From Bacillota bacterium (GTDB taxonomy: Bacteria > Bacillota > Clostridia > Acetivibrionales > DTU013), in assembly GCA_023411645.1 (NCBI GenBank), contig JAEYON010000006.1, forward strand, positions 17,727-81,726: 64,000 nt of DNA, in the 5' to 3' direction. Both the position numbers and the translations under genes were made by a program. Under the pieces are notes generated by a model. That model did not search any database and was not told the DNA's origin. It saw nothing but the letters and a program-made list of their open reading frames with translations. Numbering within the stretch: the first letter of the stretch is position 1; every line of letters starts with the position of its first letter. Shown piece by piece: positions 1 through 7,967 of this stretch.

Positions 1-1209
1 GTTTACTTTTATTCGGACGACTGTCTCCCCTGTCTTACTTTCTCAGAGATCTTTGATCGGACCGCTGCTTCGTTGGGAGGAGTGATGCGGTTTGTAAAAG
101 TATTCAGACCGCAAAACAGAGCCCTGTGCGAAGAATATGGAATAAGCTCCAGTCCAACGATAATTTTCTTCAAAGATGGCATTGAGGTTTGTATCAGGCT
201 TACAGGTTATATAAACCATAATGAGTTCAAAGAAGCTATTGAGAAAGTCCTTCAGAGATCCTGCTCTCCGAAGCAGCGTTCTATAATACGCAGTGATGTC
301 CTTATCATTGGCGCCGGCCCCTCGGGACTGACCGCTGCAATATACACGGCAAGAAGCCGTCTCAATACGGTAATAATAGATTCAAATCTTCCTGGAGGCC
401 AGGTCTTAACTACATTTCACGTGGCAAATTACCCCGGAACAAACGGCGCGATAAGAGGTTTGGATCTTGCCGAAAACATGAAGAAGCAGTCCCTCGATTT
501 CGGAGCTCAGATTTACGACCTTCAACAGATAAAACAGATCGATCTGTCAGGAGAAGAAAAGTTCGCTAAGACAGATCAAGCAGATTACTATGCAAAAAGC
601 GTAATCATTGCGACAGGATCTGAGCCTCGTAAGCTCCCTGTCTCTGGCGAGCGCGAATTCAGAGGGCGCGGCGTACATTACTGCGCAACCTGCGATGGAG
701 CTTTGTACCAGGACGCGAATGTAGCCGTAGTTGGCGGCGGCATATCCGCATTGGAGGAAGCGGTGTTCCTGAGCCGTTATGCCCGGTCAGTTACCATCAT
801 CAACCGTTCAGATCGCTTTAAGGCCCCTGTGCTTTATACCGAGAGAACGTTGAAGAATCCTGCGATAACGGTTGTCTGGAATTCCGTGATTAAGGAGCTT
901 AAAGGAGACGGCTTCCTGAAGACCATAACCCTGGAGGATGTTAAGACAGGTGAGCTAAGCGAGCTGGAAATCGACGGCATATTTGTTTACATCGGAATGC
1001 AGCCAAACTCAGGGCTCTTCACCGGTCAGGTAAAGCTCTCAGAAAAAGGCTATATTTTGACAGATGAGAACATGTCAACAAACATTCCAGGTGTTTTTGC
1101 AGCCGGCGACGTGCGTGAGAAAGATATACGCCAGATATCTACTGCCGTAGGCGACGGCACTATCGCAGGAATAATGGCAGAGAAGTATGTTAATAGCAAT
1201 ATAATATAA
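1..1209 (+). CDS. Thioredoxin-thioredoxin reductase fusion protein, 5' end cut by window edge
   Basis: The frame is open from base 1, so the gene starts outside the window. A TTG near base 73 is probably not the start, because the upstream frame encodes a thioredoxin active site, CLPC (bases 22-33). This is followed by the cis-Pro region (SSPTIIFFKDG). A linker then leads into a complete flavin thioredoxin reductase: FAD motif GAGPSG, redox site CATC, dinucleotide motif GGGISA, and a C-terminal AAGD FAD motif. The reductase transfers electrons to thioredoxin in the cytosol, and the fused N-terminal thioredoxin is presumably its own substrate. The segment that binds the NADPH 2'-phosphate (HRRxxxR in the family) reads NRSDRFK here, so the usual NADPH preference may be lost. 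Family assignment is firm; the electron donor is unknown. Confidence 0.9.
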   Translation, partial: VYFYSDDCLPCLTFSEIFDRTAASLGGVMRFVKVFRPQNRALCEEYGISSSPTIIFFKDGIEVCIRLTGYINHNEFKEAIEKVLQRSCSPKQRSIIRSDVLIIGAGPSGLTAAIYTARSRLNTVIIDSNLPGGQVLTTFHVANYPGTNGAIRGLDLAENMKKQSLDFGAQIYDLQQIKQIDLSGEEKFAKTDQADYYAKSVIIATGSEPRKLPVSGEREFRGRGVHYCATCDGALYQDANVAVVGGGISALEEAVFLSRYARSVTIINRSDRFKAPVLYTERTLKNPAITVVWNSVIKELKGDGFLKTITLEDVKTGELSELEIDGIFVYIGMQPNSGLFTGQVKLSEKGYILTDENMSTNIPGVFAAGDVREKDIRQISTAVGDGTIAGIMAEKYVNSNII

Positions 1210-1405
1210 TGAACTATACGTCTCTTGTAGAGGCCCTTATTTCTGCTATTGAACAGAATCCATGATGGTGTGTACAGTAACGGTAAAAAATAATATATTA
1301 ATTATAAAAATATATTTGTGGAAAAGCAGGTGTCTTATTTGCTATAATCTCTGTAATAAATATGGATGTTCAGCGACATTCTACACATCAGAAGGAGCGT
1401 ATGAC

Positions 1406-1969
1406 ATGAAAGATACCGGCGGCAGGATAAAAATATCGATCACTGGAGATCTCGGCAGCGGAAAATCCACCGTCTGCAGCCTCCTTAAAGAGCATTACGG
1501 CCTGAATGTATACTCCATCGGCCAGATTCAGCGATCATTAGCGATTAAATATAGTATGGATATATTGACCTTCAATAAATATATGGAATCACACCCGGAG
1601 ATTGACGAAGAAATTGATACCGAATTGACGTTAATTGGCAGACGGGATGAAGACATGGTGCTGGATTCAAGAATGGCCTGGCATTTCGTACCGGACACAT
1701 TCAAAGTATATTTATCTGTGGATCCTGATGAAGCAGCCCGCAGGGTTATAAACGATCAAAGAGGCTCAGTTGAGAAATATTCCTGCCTCGAAGCGGCAAA
1801 AGCAAGTCTGATCGAGCGCAAGAAAAGTGAGAACCTCCGGTATATTACCAAATATGGCGTAGATTGCTCCATTCCTGACAATTACGATCTGATCATTGAC
1901 GCTACCTACATCTCACCGGCTGAGGTAGCCGAGGCAATCATGGAAGGATTCCGCCATAACGGCAAATGA
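1406..1969 (+). CDS. Archaeal-type cytidylate kinase-like P-loop kinase
   Basis: The product is a 187-residue P-loop kinase. The Walker A motif is GDLGSGKST near residue 15. It is followed by the pattern SIGQIQRSLA, a PEIDEEID segment, a LDSRMAW segment and a C-terminal region with paired RY/YGVD motifs. This order resembles the short archaeal-type (d)CMP kinases rather than the longer bacterial Cmk. Those enzymes phosphorylate CMP or dCMP with ATP. The ATG at 1406 is preferred over longer frames because GAAGGAG lies at 1391-1397, eight bases upstream. It stands alone, about 200 bases downstream of the thioredoxin reductase gene. The substrate is inferred from family resemblance only; another nucleoside monophosphate or small-molecule kinase role is possible. 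Confidence 0.7.
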   Translation: MKDTGGRIKISITGDLGSGKSTVCSLLKEHYGLNVYSIGQIQRSLAIKYSMDILTFNKYMESHPEIDEEIDTELTLIGRRDEDMVLDSRMAWHFVPDTFKVYLSVDPDEAARRVINDQRGSVEKYSCLEAAKASLIERKKSENLRYITKYGVDCSIPDNYDLIIDATYISPAEVAEAIMEGFRHNGK

Positions 1970-2063
1970 ACACCTTCATTCTCAACTCGCCTAAAAACTT
2001 AATCCCTCAGAACCTGTAATAAAATTTATTATTTATCCTTTGTTCCCAACCAATAATCCCCTT

Positions 2064-2077
2064 CATATTATGTAATA
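2064..2077 (+). promoter_or_regulatory. Candidate late-sporulation -10 element upstream of first yabG
   Basis: The 14-base element CATATTATGTAATA lies about 29 bases before the yabG start at 2106. An almost identical element, CATATTATGTTATA, lies on the other strand before the second yabG (52671-52684). CATA-type -10 elements are characteristic of the sporulation sigma factors SigE, SigK and SigG. No convincing -35 is seen here, so assignment to a particular sigma factor is not justified. Confidence 0.35.
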
Positions 2078-2105
2078 CAAATTATGTAACTTGAAGGGTG
2101 ATTGT

Positions 2106-2924
2106 ATGGGTTCTTTACGGGTTGGGGATGTTGTTACCCGAAAATCCTATGGCGGTGATATTCATTTTAGAATTGCTGATATAGCAAGCAAAACAAATGG
2201 CAGAATAACTTATATACTTAAAGGGATGATTTACAGAATCATGGCCGATTCAGAAGAGAACGATTTGGAATGGAGAAACCCCGAGGAGGTGCAACGGGAA
2301 CTAAAGAGCAGATTATTAGCAGAAGGAATTCACCATATGTCCCGCGGTAATTCGCCGCTACAGCTGTTTCAAAGAGTCCGTGGTAAATCAGGAACAATAC
2401 TTCATCTAGACTCCAGCGCCGAATTTCTGGAGATGTGCCAAAGCTACTACAGCGACGCTAAAATAAGGGCCTATGGCCGCGTTATCCCGGAAAGCGAACA
2501 AGCCGGCAGTGTACGGGCTCTTCTGACAGCCACAAAGGCTGATATATTGATTGCTACAGGACACGACGGTTTGAAAAAAAACGCGGTCAAGATGAATTCG
2601 CTGGACAGCTATCGAAATTCACGTTACTTTATTCAAACAGCTCAAGCAGCAAGAAAATATGAGCCTTCATATGATAAGCTATGCATTTTCTCAGGTGCCT
2701 GCCAATCATACTTTGAGGGGATTATGGATGGCGGAGCTAACTTTGCAAGCTCTCCGGGCAGAATATTGATTCATGCACTGGATCCAGCAAAGGTAGGAGA
2801 CAGAATTGCTCTGACTGACTCACGAGTTACTGTATCACCCAGTCAGGTCGCAAGGCTGACACAGTCAGGCAGTAAGGGCATCGGAGGAATTAAAACAAAA
2901 GGCCACTATATCCTGCAGAACTAG
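2106..2924 (+). CDS. yabG: Sporulation-specific protease YabG, paralogue 1 (stand-alone)
   Basis: The 272-residue product begins with the YabG N-terminal module (GDVVTRKSYGGDIHF). The peptidase core follows, with LHLDSS, the His-Asp pair in ATGHDG, the YRNSRYF segment and the SGACQS cysteine. These are the proposed catalytic residues of this cysteine-type protease family. YabG cleaves spore coat proteins in Bacillus and processes cortex-hydrolase precursors in Clostridioides. It is about 28 residues shorter than the second yabG in this window (51710-52612), mainly because the linker between the N-module and the core is shortened. The ATG at 2106 is chosen because AAGGGTG lies just upstream. 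Unlike paralogue 2, it has no veg or sipL neighbour; it sits next to the SLH gene and is convergent with it. Confidence 0.9.
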   Translation: MGSLRVGDVVTRKSYGGDIHFRIADIASKTNGRITYILKGMIYRIMADSEENDLEWRNPEEVQRELKSRLLAEGIHHMSRGNSPLQLFQRVRGKSGTILHLDSSAEFLEMCQSYYSDAKIRAYGRVIPESEQAGSVRALLTATKADILIATGHDGLKKNAVKMNSLDSYRNSRYFIQTAQAARKYEPSYDKLCIFSGACQSYFEGIMDGGANFASSPGRILIHALDPAKVGDRIALTDSRVTVSPSQVARLTQSGSKGIGGIKTKGHYILQN

Positions 2925-3024
2925 TCAACACAAAATGGATTGCTAAATGGACCAACCAAGATGAAAATGAAGCTCACAAAATAGATTAAACGCCATCAGC
3001 TTCGTTGAGCACACCACAAACAAG

Positions 3025-3065
3025 AAAAAAGGGGTGCGGCGGCAGGTCGTCTGCAACCGCATCCC
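3025..3065 (-). terminator. Rho-independent terminator after the YcdB/SLH gene
   Basis: The GC-rich stem at 3031-3065 (outer arms GGGGTGCGG and CCGCATCCC with one mismatch, inner arms GCAG/CTGC) is followed on the minus strand by a run of six T. It lies about 75 bases past the stop of the leftward gene at 3140. The plus strand also has a T-rich tail, so it may serve yabG as well. Confidence 0.75.
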
Positions 3066-3139
3066 TTACTTTTATTTAGCGCTCTCCTTACCGATTACTT
3101 AGCTTCGATAATCAAAGCTTTTCTATGCATATCACCATA

Positions 3140-5311
3140 TCACGACTGTAAGTAATTGTATATCATCACCGCGGATTCGCCTCTGGAAACATTCCTTGCC
3201 GGATTAAATTTAGCTCCGTCTCCATTTACGATACCAAGGCCTGCCGCAATAGCCACGTACCCTGTGAGGTCTGCGCTGATATCAGCCTTATCCGCAAACT
3301 TTATGTAGAAAATACCGCTGATGTCGGCCACTTTATCATATTTAAGCGCCCTGATGATATATTTAACAGCTTCTTCTCTGGTTACCGTCTGAGTTGGCTT
3401 CCATTCGCCATCCTTCACTATTCCCTCTCTTCGAAGGAATGTATACAAGTCGTCAATTTCTTTATCAATAGTCTTCTCGGAAATAACAGGCCCGTAATAG
3501 TTGAGCGTTTTTGAAAGAAGATTCATGAAATCAAGCTGTGTAATTGCTGCGCCAGGCTTAAATTCCTTGCCTTCCAGATAGATACCGTTATCGGCAAGCA
3601 CCATGATCTGTTTTTCGGCAAAATGCCCCTTGATATCAGAGTACTCAACCTTTTTCGGTTCTTTATATTCAGTGCCGTCATAGTTCTGCAGTACACCGGT
3701 GTTAGCATCAATATAAAGCGGTTTATTCTGATTTAGCGCATAGGTCAGCAGCATTGATGCATTTTCAACTGAGGCCGGCGCATAAACCCTGTCTGCAACT
3801 TCCGGATATAGAAGCCTATATTCCAACCCAAGCCCTACTCTTTCAAAGAGACTTTCGTGTGCTGATTCCAGTCCGATTACCTTATCAACCGCAGGGAAGT
3901 CAAGTGTATACCAATTAAGGTTAAAGCTGTTGATGGTTCCGGACAGATTATCATAACTAATATGGATGCCGTTATCCGGGAATGGGACTCCATTTATAAT
4001 TCTAGTATACGTAAAATTATAGTTGTTTTGTAATTTATCTATAGGTAAGATCACATTTTCATCAACCGCCAGCTCATTATATTCCACGTCTTTCAGATAC
4101 TGCGGGTAATACTCTTTCAAAAATGCGTCCATCTCCGCCTTGACTTTTGCCATGTCATTTTTAGGCTTTGCCCCTTCTTTATAGGGCATACCTCTGTAGA
4201 AGCTTGTTATCTCACTAGTCTTTGCATTGATAGATACGTTGATGTAATCATTGTAAGTATTATTTTCATCAGCCGGTTTGTTAAAATACAGCGACCAGGT
4301 ATATTCATTTTTTTCAGACCAATTCGTGCCAAGATAGGAATCCTGCAGCTTATATCCGTCGGTAATGCCGAGGAATTTCGCGGTGCGAGCGATCTTTTCG
4401 GCCTCTTTCTGAGAAATTAACTTGGCGGCATTTTGAACAGCTTCCAGTTCTTCAGGATTCAGCTGGATACCTCCCGCAGCCCTCTCAAGCTCGGCCTTTT
4501 GGTTAGAAAAGGTGACGTCTGCTGACCCATAATCGTTATAATAGTAATTGTTAAACAAGCGAACCCTTTCTCCTGTCAACGCGTCAACAACATAATTTGA
4601 ATTGTTGTAAACGGGTACATATGAAAGGTAGGCGGTCATCACATCGTTCTTCATGGATGCTCTGTAGATCAGCCTGAGTCCCAGATTCTTTGCATAAGCC
4701 TCCTGCGCTTCTTTGAGCGATATAGACTTAGAAGCGGATGGAAAGACTACTTGATCGGTCCAGTTGCGCGAATAATCCTGCAATTCGCCTGTGTCGCGGT
4801 TGACCGTTACATATACTCTGTCATTATAGAACGGTATTCCATTTACTACCCTGTAATAGTTGAAAAAATAGCTGGAATACAGGGAGTTGTCCTGGATGGC
4901 TTCCTGGTATTGAAGCTCCTTGGTCAGACCTGGTTCGATTATGTCTATGTACTCGTCTGCTTTTGCCTTTGCATCCTGTCTGCTGATCTTGGGCAGCTTC
5001 TTTGTCTGTACATAATCGTACGGCGTGTATTTGTTGTAATTTACAATCATTCCGTTTTCATCAACAGATATGTTCATGTAAGTTGGATTAGACGTATCCT
5101 TGCTAGTGTAATTCAAATAAAACACCTTTTTGTTACCCGAAGTGCTGATGCTGGAAGAGAATTTATAGTCATCGGGTATCGAAAACTTAGTCCTTGCAAC
5201 CTTGATAGCATTCTCAAGTCCTTCACTCATTTCCGCTGCGAACCCCTGCATAGGCAATGCCAGCGTGAAAATAAGAACAAACGATAAAATTAATGCAATT
5301 TTTGTTCTCAT
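3140..5311 (-). CDS. YcdB/YcdC-repeat protein with C-terminal S-layer homology domains
   Basis: A cleavable signal peptide is visible (MRTKIALILSF..., cleavage near GFAA). The 723-residue product then carries at least two YcdB/PepSY-like repeats. Typical segments are FYLNYTSKD, VNGIPFYNDRVYVTVN and INGVPFPDNGIHISY, with the pattern 'NGVPFxxD.v.v.vd..tG.i' recurring. From about residue 560 to the end are S-layer-homology motifs (DIKGHFAEKQI, TREEAVKYI, NVSRGESAVMIYNYL), which in the family bind secondary cell-wall polymers. It is therefore a cell-surface protein. YcdB-type repeats have no settled biochemical function; related PepSY modules inhibit peptidases. The ATG at 5311 has AAGGGG eight bases upstream. 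It is monocistronic and ends at the terminator at 3025-3065. Confidence 0.85.
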   Translation of the reverse strand: MRTKIALILSFVLIFTLALPMQGFAAEMSEGLENAIKVARTKFSIPDDYKFSSSISTSGNKKVFYLNYTSKDTSNPTYMNISVDENGMIVNYNKYTPYDYVQTKKLPKISRQDAKAKADEYIDIIEPGLTKELQYQEAIQDNSLYSSYFFNYYRVVNGIPFYNDRVYVTVNRDTGELQDYSRNWTDQVVFPSASKSISLKEAQEAYAKNLGLRLIYRASMKNDVMTAYLSYVPVYNNSNYVVDALTGERVRLFNNYYYNDYGSADVTFSNQKAELERAAGGIQLNPEELEAVQNAAKLISQKEAEKIARTAKFLGITDGYKLQDSYLGTNWSEKNEYTWSLYFNKPADENNTYNDYINVSINAKTSEITSFYRGMPYKEGAKPKNDMAKVKAEMDAFLKEYYPQYLKDVEYNELAVDENVILPIDKLQNNYNFTYTRIINGVPFPDNGIHISYDNLSGTINSFNLNWYTLDFPAVDKVIGLESAHESLFERVGLGLEYRLLYPEVADRVYAPASVENASMLLTYALNQNKPLYIDANTGVLQNYDGTEYKEPKKVEYSDIKGHFAEKQIMVLADNGIYLEGKEFKPGAAITQLDFMNLLSKTLNYYGPVISEKTIDKEIDDLYTFLRREGIVKDGEWKPTQTVTREEAVKYIIRALKYDKVADISGIFYIKFADKADISADLTGYVAIAAGLGIVNGDGAKFNPARNVSRGESAVMIYNYLQS

Positions 5312-5461
5312 ATGGTTCAACCCCTTACTAATTATTTATGCTGCTCTTTCAAGCACCACAAAGCATTAGACTGGCCTTTAATAAATTAGTTCCATAATTT
5401 TCTTCTGTAATGTAATTGTAATATACTGATTTCAGGGCTTTGAGCCGCTGTTCAGCTATCA

Positions 5462-5490
5462 TTGCCTGCGAGGAATCAATCTGTTATCAT
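5462..5490 (+). promoter_or_regulatory. Candidate SigA-type promoter immediately before the CxxCxxCC protein
   Basis: TTGCCT at 5462-5467 and TATCAT at 5485-5490 are separated by 17 bases. A start of transcription about seven bases downstream would fall on or next to the ATG at 5497, and no Shine-Dalgarno sequence lies at a normal distance. A leaderless transcript is therefore possible. Confidence 0.35.
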
Positions 5491-5496
5491 ATAGTT

Positions 5497-6216
5497 ATGA
5501 TTGAATTCATCGTTGAAAATGAAGAAATTGAATTAAAAAATTATAACCCGGACGCCACGCTCTCACAACTATCTGAGTCACTGGAGGACTTCAGACTTGT
5601 CAGCGGCCTGAAAACATGCCAATGCAAGGGCTGTGGGCAATGCTGCTCTGATAATATCCCGGTATTGGGTCTGGATATCCCTGTTTTGCTGGAAGGCCTT
5701 CACATTAGTTTTGAGCAGGCTGTACAAAGTATCCTTGTGCTGCCGGAAAAACCGGATTTAGCCTTCCGTCGTAAAGCAATCAGAGAAATGGCGCAGTCAG
5801 CCTCCATCACACATCTTGAAGCTGCCCTGCTTTTTGAGTATAACAATGCGGAACCAATCATCCTTACCAGAAAAGCCGGAAAGTATGATGTATCAGGTAA
5901 GGATAGACAGCTCGCTCAATCCTACTTTAATCAGGAGGCATGCTATTTCCTGGAGAACAATCTCTGCTCATACTATACGGTCCGCCCATACAGCTGCGGA
6001 TTGTATCTATGCAATATGGGTGTACGTCTGTCCTACCTTCAGGAGATGATCATACGTCAGGGCACATGGCATGCCTATTACAAGCTTGGTTGGATCGCGG
6101 AGGACGAGATTGCCCACAATCCCTTCCTGAAGGCCGACTCTTACGAAAAACTGCTTGTTGCAGACTTCGAATTCAAGCTGGAAAACACGCTGGACCAATT
6201 GTTTTTCTATTTTTGA
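5497..6216 (+). CDS. YkgJ-type zinc/iron-chelating cysteine-cluster protein
   Basis: The product is about 239 residues. The cysteine cluster CQCKGCGQCC lies near residue 40, and a second set of cysteines (CYFLENNLCSYYTVRPYSCG...LC) lies in the C-terminal half. This spacing defines the YkgJ family, proteins thought to bind zinc or an Fe-S cluster, with no known reaction. No signal peptide or membrane segment is seen, so it is probably cytosolic. The start is uncertain: the ATG at 5497 lacks a well-placed ribosome-binding site, and a TTG at 5440 would extend the protein by 19 residues. The 3' end overlaps the convergent phosphodiester-glycosidase-like gene by ten bases. Confidence 0.75.
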   Translation: MIEFIVENEEIELKNYNPDATLSQLSESLEDFRLVSGLKTCQCKGCGQCCSDNIPVLGLDIPVLLEGLHISFEQAVQSILVLPEKPDLAFRRKAIREMAQSASITHLEAALLFEYNNAEPIILTRKAGKYDVSGKDRQLAQSYFNQEACYFLENNLCSYYTVRPYSCGLYLCNMGVRLSYLQEMIIRQGTWHAYYKLGWIAEDEIAHNPFLKADSYEKLLVADFEFKLENTLDQLFFYF

Positions 6217-7475
6217 AGCAGAACCAGAATCCCACCGGCCAGAGGCCTTTCTTCACCTTTATGAGAAGGACGGCTAACAAGCTTGCCCTCCACCAGCATC
6301 TCAGTGGAAGCGCCTCCATCCAGCATGGCCGCATCCTTTGCGCCGCAATAAATTAGATATTCCGCCAGCTCCTTACCGGTAAACCCGGCACTGTAGCCCG
6401 GCTGCCTGCCATCCACAATAAGCAGAATAAGCGTTCCATCCTCTTTGATACCTACGGCAGTTCTCGGGTCACGGTTGGTCAAAACTCCCACCCAAGCATC
6501 TTTATCCTTTACTACCGCCGAATTATCTTTAACAAGCCAGCTTCCACACTCATACGCCTGAACATCTCCTGTCATGTCCGGCTCATGGACAAGCCTTACG
6601 GAATCTCCCACCTTGATGGGGAGCTCAATTCCAATATACTTTTGAATATCAAAGAACGAAATCAACATCCCGTTGTCTGGAATGGAAGCCTCGCCTGTAT
6701 AATCAGCAATCCTTGTTACCGTGCCGTTTTCAACGGTTGCGGTAATGTTTCGTGCCTGCGCGCGGTTATTCCGGCCGTAGACCGGTGTGTAAACCACCGT
6801 TTGTGTGCCCTTTGCGGGGAAATTTATATTGTCTATGTGAAGGATTCCCTCGGAACTGTAGCCTTCGGCTCCATCGGCCTTATCGCCCTTACTGGTTATA
6901 TTGGCCAAATCTGTCTGAGCACTCCTGTGAAACTCAACTGAAACCTCACTATTGATTTCGCGCAGCTCCGCCTTCCCATTCTCTATTATTAAGACCGGGT
7001 ATTGCCCTGTTGATTTAGAAAAAAGCTCACCGTTTATCACGACCATTCCCGACGGCAAGCCAAACTCCCGGAAAAACCCGCCGTTGACGGCTGCATAAGC
7101 TTTTTTCCTTGTCGCCATCTCACTGAGCGATTCAAATCCATATATCAGATCATGGGATAACACAGGCTGAACCCTGACACCCGGTGCACCGGGGTCAATC
7201 TCAAGGATATGAATCTCCTGTTTCAGGCCGTTAATCGTCTCTGACCGATGTATATACTTCACAGGACTGACCTCGGGTTTAACCTGAATATCGTCTGTCC
7301 CGGGCGACTCTTCCTGGCTTTCGGGGGTCTGAGGCTCAGCCGGAGCTTCTTGACTGCCGCTCAATAAAAAATGCCCCACATACAACAACATGAGGGACAT
7401 GATTCCTATCACCGCTACCATAATAATTCTCTTTGCTTTTTGTTTGTTTGCTTTATTATTTTCCGCTTTCTTCAC
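6207..7475 (-). CDS. Phosphodiester glycosidase (NAGPA/DUF2233) family membrane-anchored protein
   Basis: A Lys-rich N-terminus precedes one membrane segment (IIMVAVIGIMSLMLLYVG), then an acidic Pro/Glu linker, then a DUF2233/NAGPA domain. Recognisable segments are YAAVNGGFF, GMVVINGE, NRDPRTAVGIKEDG, LLIVDGRQPGYSAGF and the conserved C-terminal DGGASTEM. Related proteins cleave GlcNAc-1-phosphodiesters or act in exopolysaccharide metabolism. Here the domain would lie outside the membrane. The start is uncertain: a GTG at 7475 is chosen because it overlaps the end of the rod-binding gene by only 20 bases, consistent with translational coupling. Upstream in-frame starts would overlap that gene much further. 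It is the last gene of the flhO-flhP-flgJ(N) run. A role in the flagellum is not implied by sequence. Confidence 0.75.
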   Translation of the reverse strand: MKKAENNKANKQKAKRIIMVAVIGIMSLMLLYVGHFLLSGSQEAPAEPQTPESQEESPGTDDIQVKPEVSPVKYIHRSETINGLKQEIHILEIDPGAPGVRVQPVLSHDLIYGFESLSEMATRKKAYAAVNGGFFREFGLPSGMVVINGELFSKSTGQYPVLIIENGKAELREINSEVSVEFHRSAQTDLANITSKGDKADGAEGYSSEGILHIDNINFPAKGTQTVVYTPVYGRNNRAQARNITATVENGTVTRIADYTGEASIPDNGMLISFFDIQKYIGIELPIKVGDSVRLVHEPDMTGDVQAYECGSWLVKDNSAVVKDKDAWVGVLTNRDPRTAVGIKEDGTLILLIVDGRQPGYSAGFTGKELAEYLIYCGAKDAAMLDGGASTEMLVEGKLVSRPSHKGEERPLAGGILVLLQK

Positions 7476-7941
7476 CGAAGGGCTCACTTTCCTGTACTGC
7501 TTCAGTTCGTATGGATTCCGTGTGTATCTCTTCTGTCCGTGCCGCCTCTCCTTGTACCTCTTCTGCCTTCGCCGCGGCGGGAACCACTTTACCGTATTGC
7601 CTGGACAACTGCTTGTAAAGAGATTCCGCAAGTCCCAGTGTCCCTGTTTGCGAAGCCTTCTTCATAAGCTCTTCATCCTGCATGGACTCAAAAATCTCAG
7701 TTCCCGGATCTTTCTCTATCAGGTCGGATTTAATAACAGTCGCCTTCATCTGCTTGTATAACATGTCCAGCATAATAGCTTCGAACTCCTGACATACTGC
7801 CTTCAGTTCCTTGTCGTCACTGCTTTGCGACGCCGCTTCCAGACGCTTGGCAAAGCTGTCGTCAGATGCCTGGGTCACATAATTCGTTGCACTGTTCGAA
7901 TATCCATTAATCAAATTTGAACTGACCTTGCTTATATCCAT
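7456..7941 (-). CDS. FlgJ N-terminal (rod-binding) domain protein
   Basis: The 161-residue protein carries the rod-binding domain found at the N-terminus of proteobacterial FlgJ. Visible segments are the CQEFEAIMLDMLYKQM helix, the DPGTEIFESMQDEELMKKAS segment, and GLAESLYKQL. That domain caps or chaperones rod assembly in the periplasm or cell wall. The muramidase half of FlgJ is absent, as is usual in Gram-positives. The C-terminal 40 residues are a Glu/Thr-rich tail (repeats of the form TExxxTE), which doubles as the upstream frame of the next gene. The ATG has AGAGGG upstream. It starts 26 bases after flhP and ends inside the start region of the next gene. Confidence 0.85.
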   Translation of the reverse strand: MDISKVSSNLINGYSNSATNYVTQASDDSFAKRLEAASQSSDDKELKAVCQEFEAIMLDMLYKQMKATVIKSDLIEKDPGTEIFESMQDEELMKKASQTGTLGLAESLYKQLSRQYGKVVPAAAKAEEVQGEAARTEEIHTESIRTEAVQESEPFGEESGK

Positions 7942-7967
7942 TTATTTGATCCCTCTATATTATTCTA

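Noticed and set aside
2040..2105. Full SigK promoter for the first yabG
   Set aside because: The CATA-type element is present, but the nearest AC is 13 bases upstream instead of about 17. Only the -10-like motif is reported.
4751..5287. Long open frame antisense to the YcdB/SLH gene
   Set aside because: It lies wholly inside a well-supported gene on the other strand, has no ribosome-binding site and encodes a low-complexity hydrophobic sequence.
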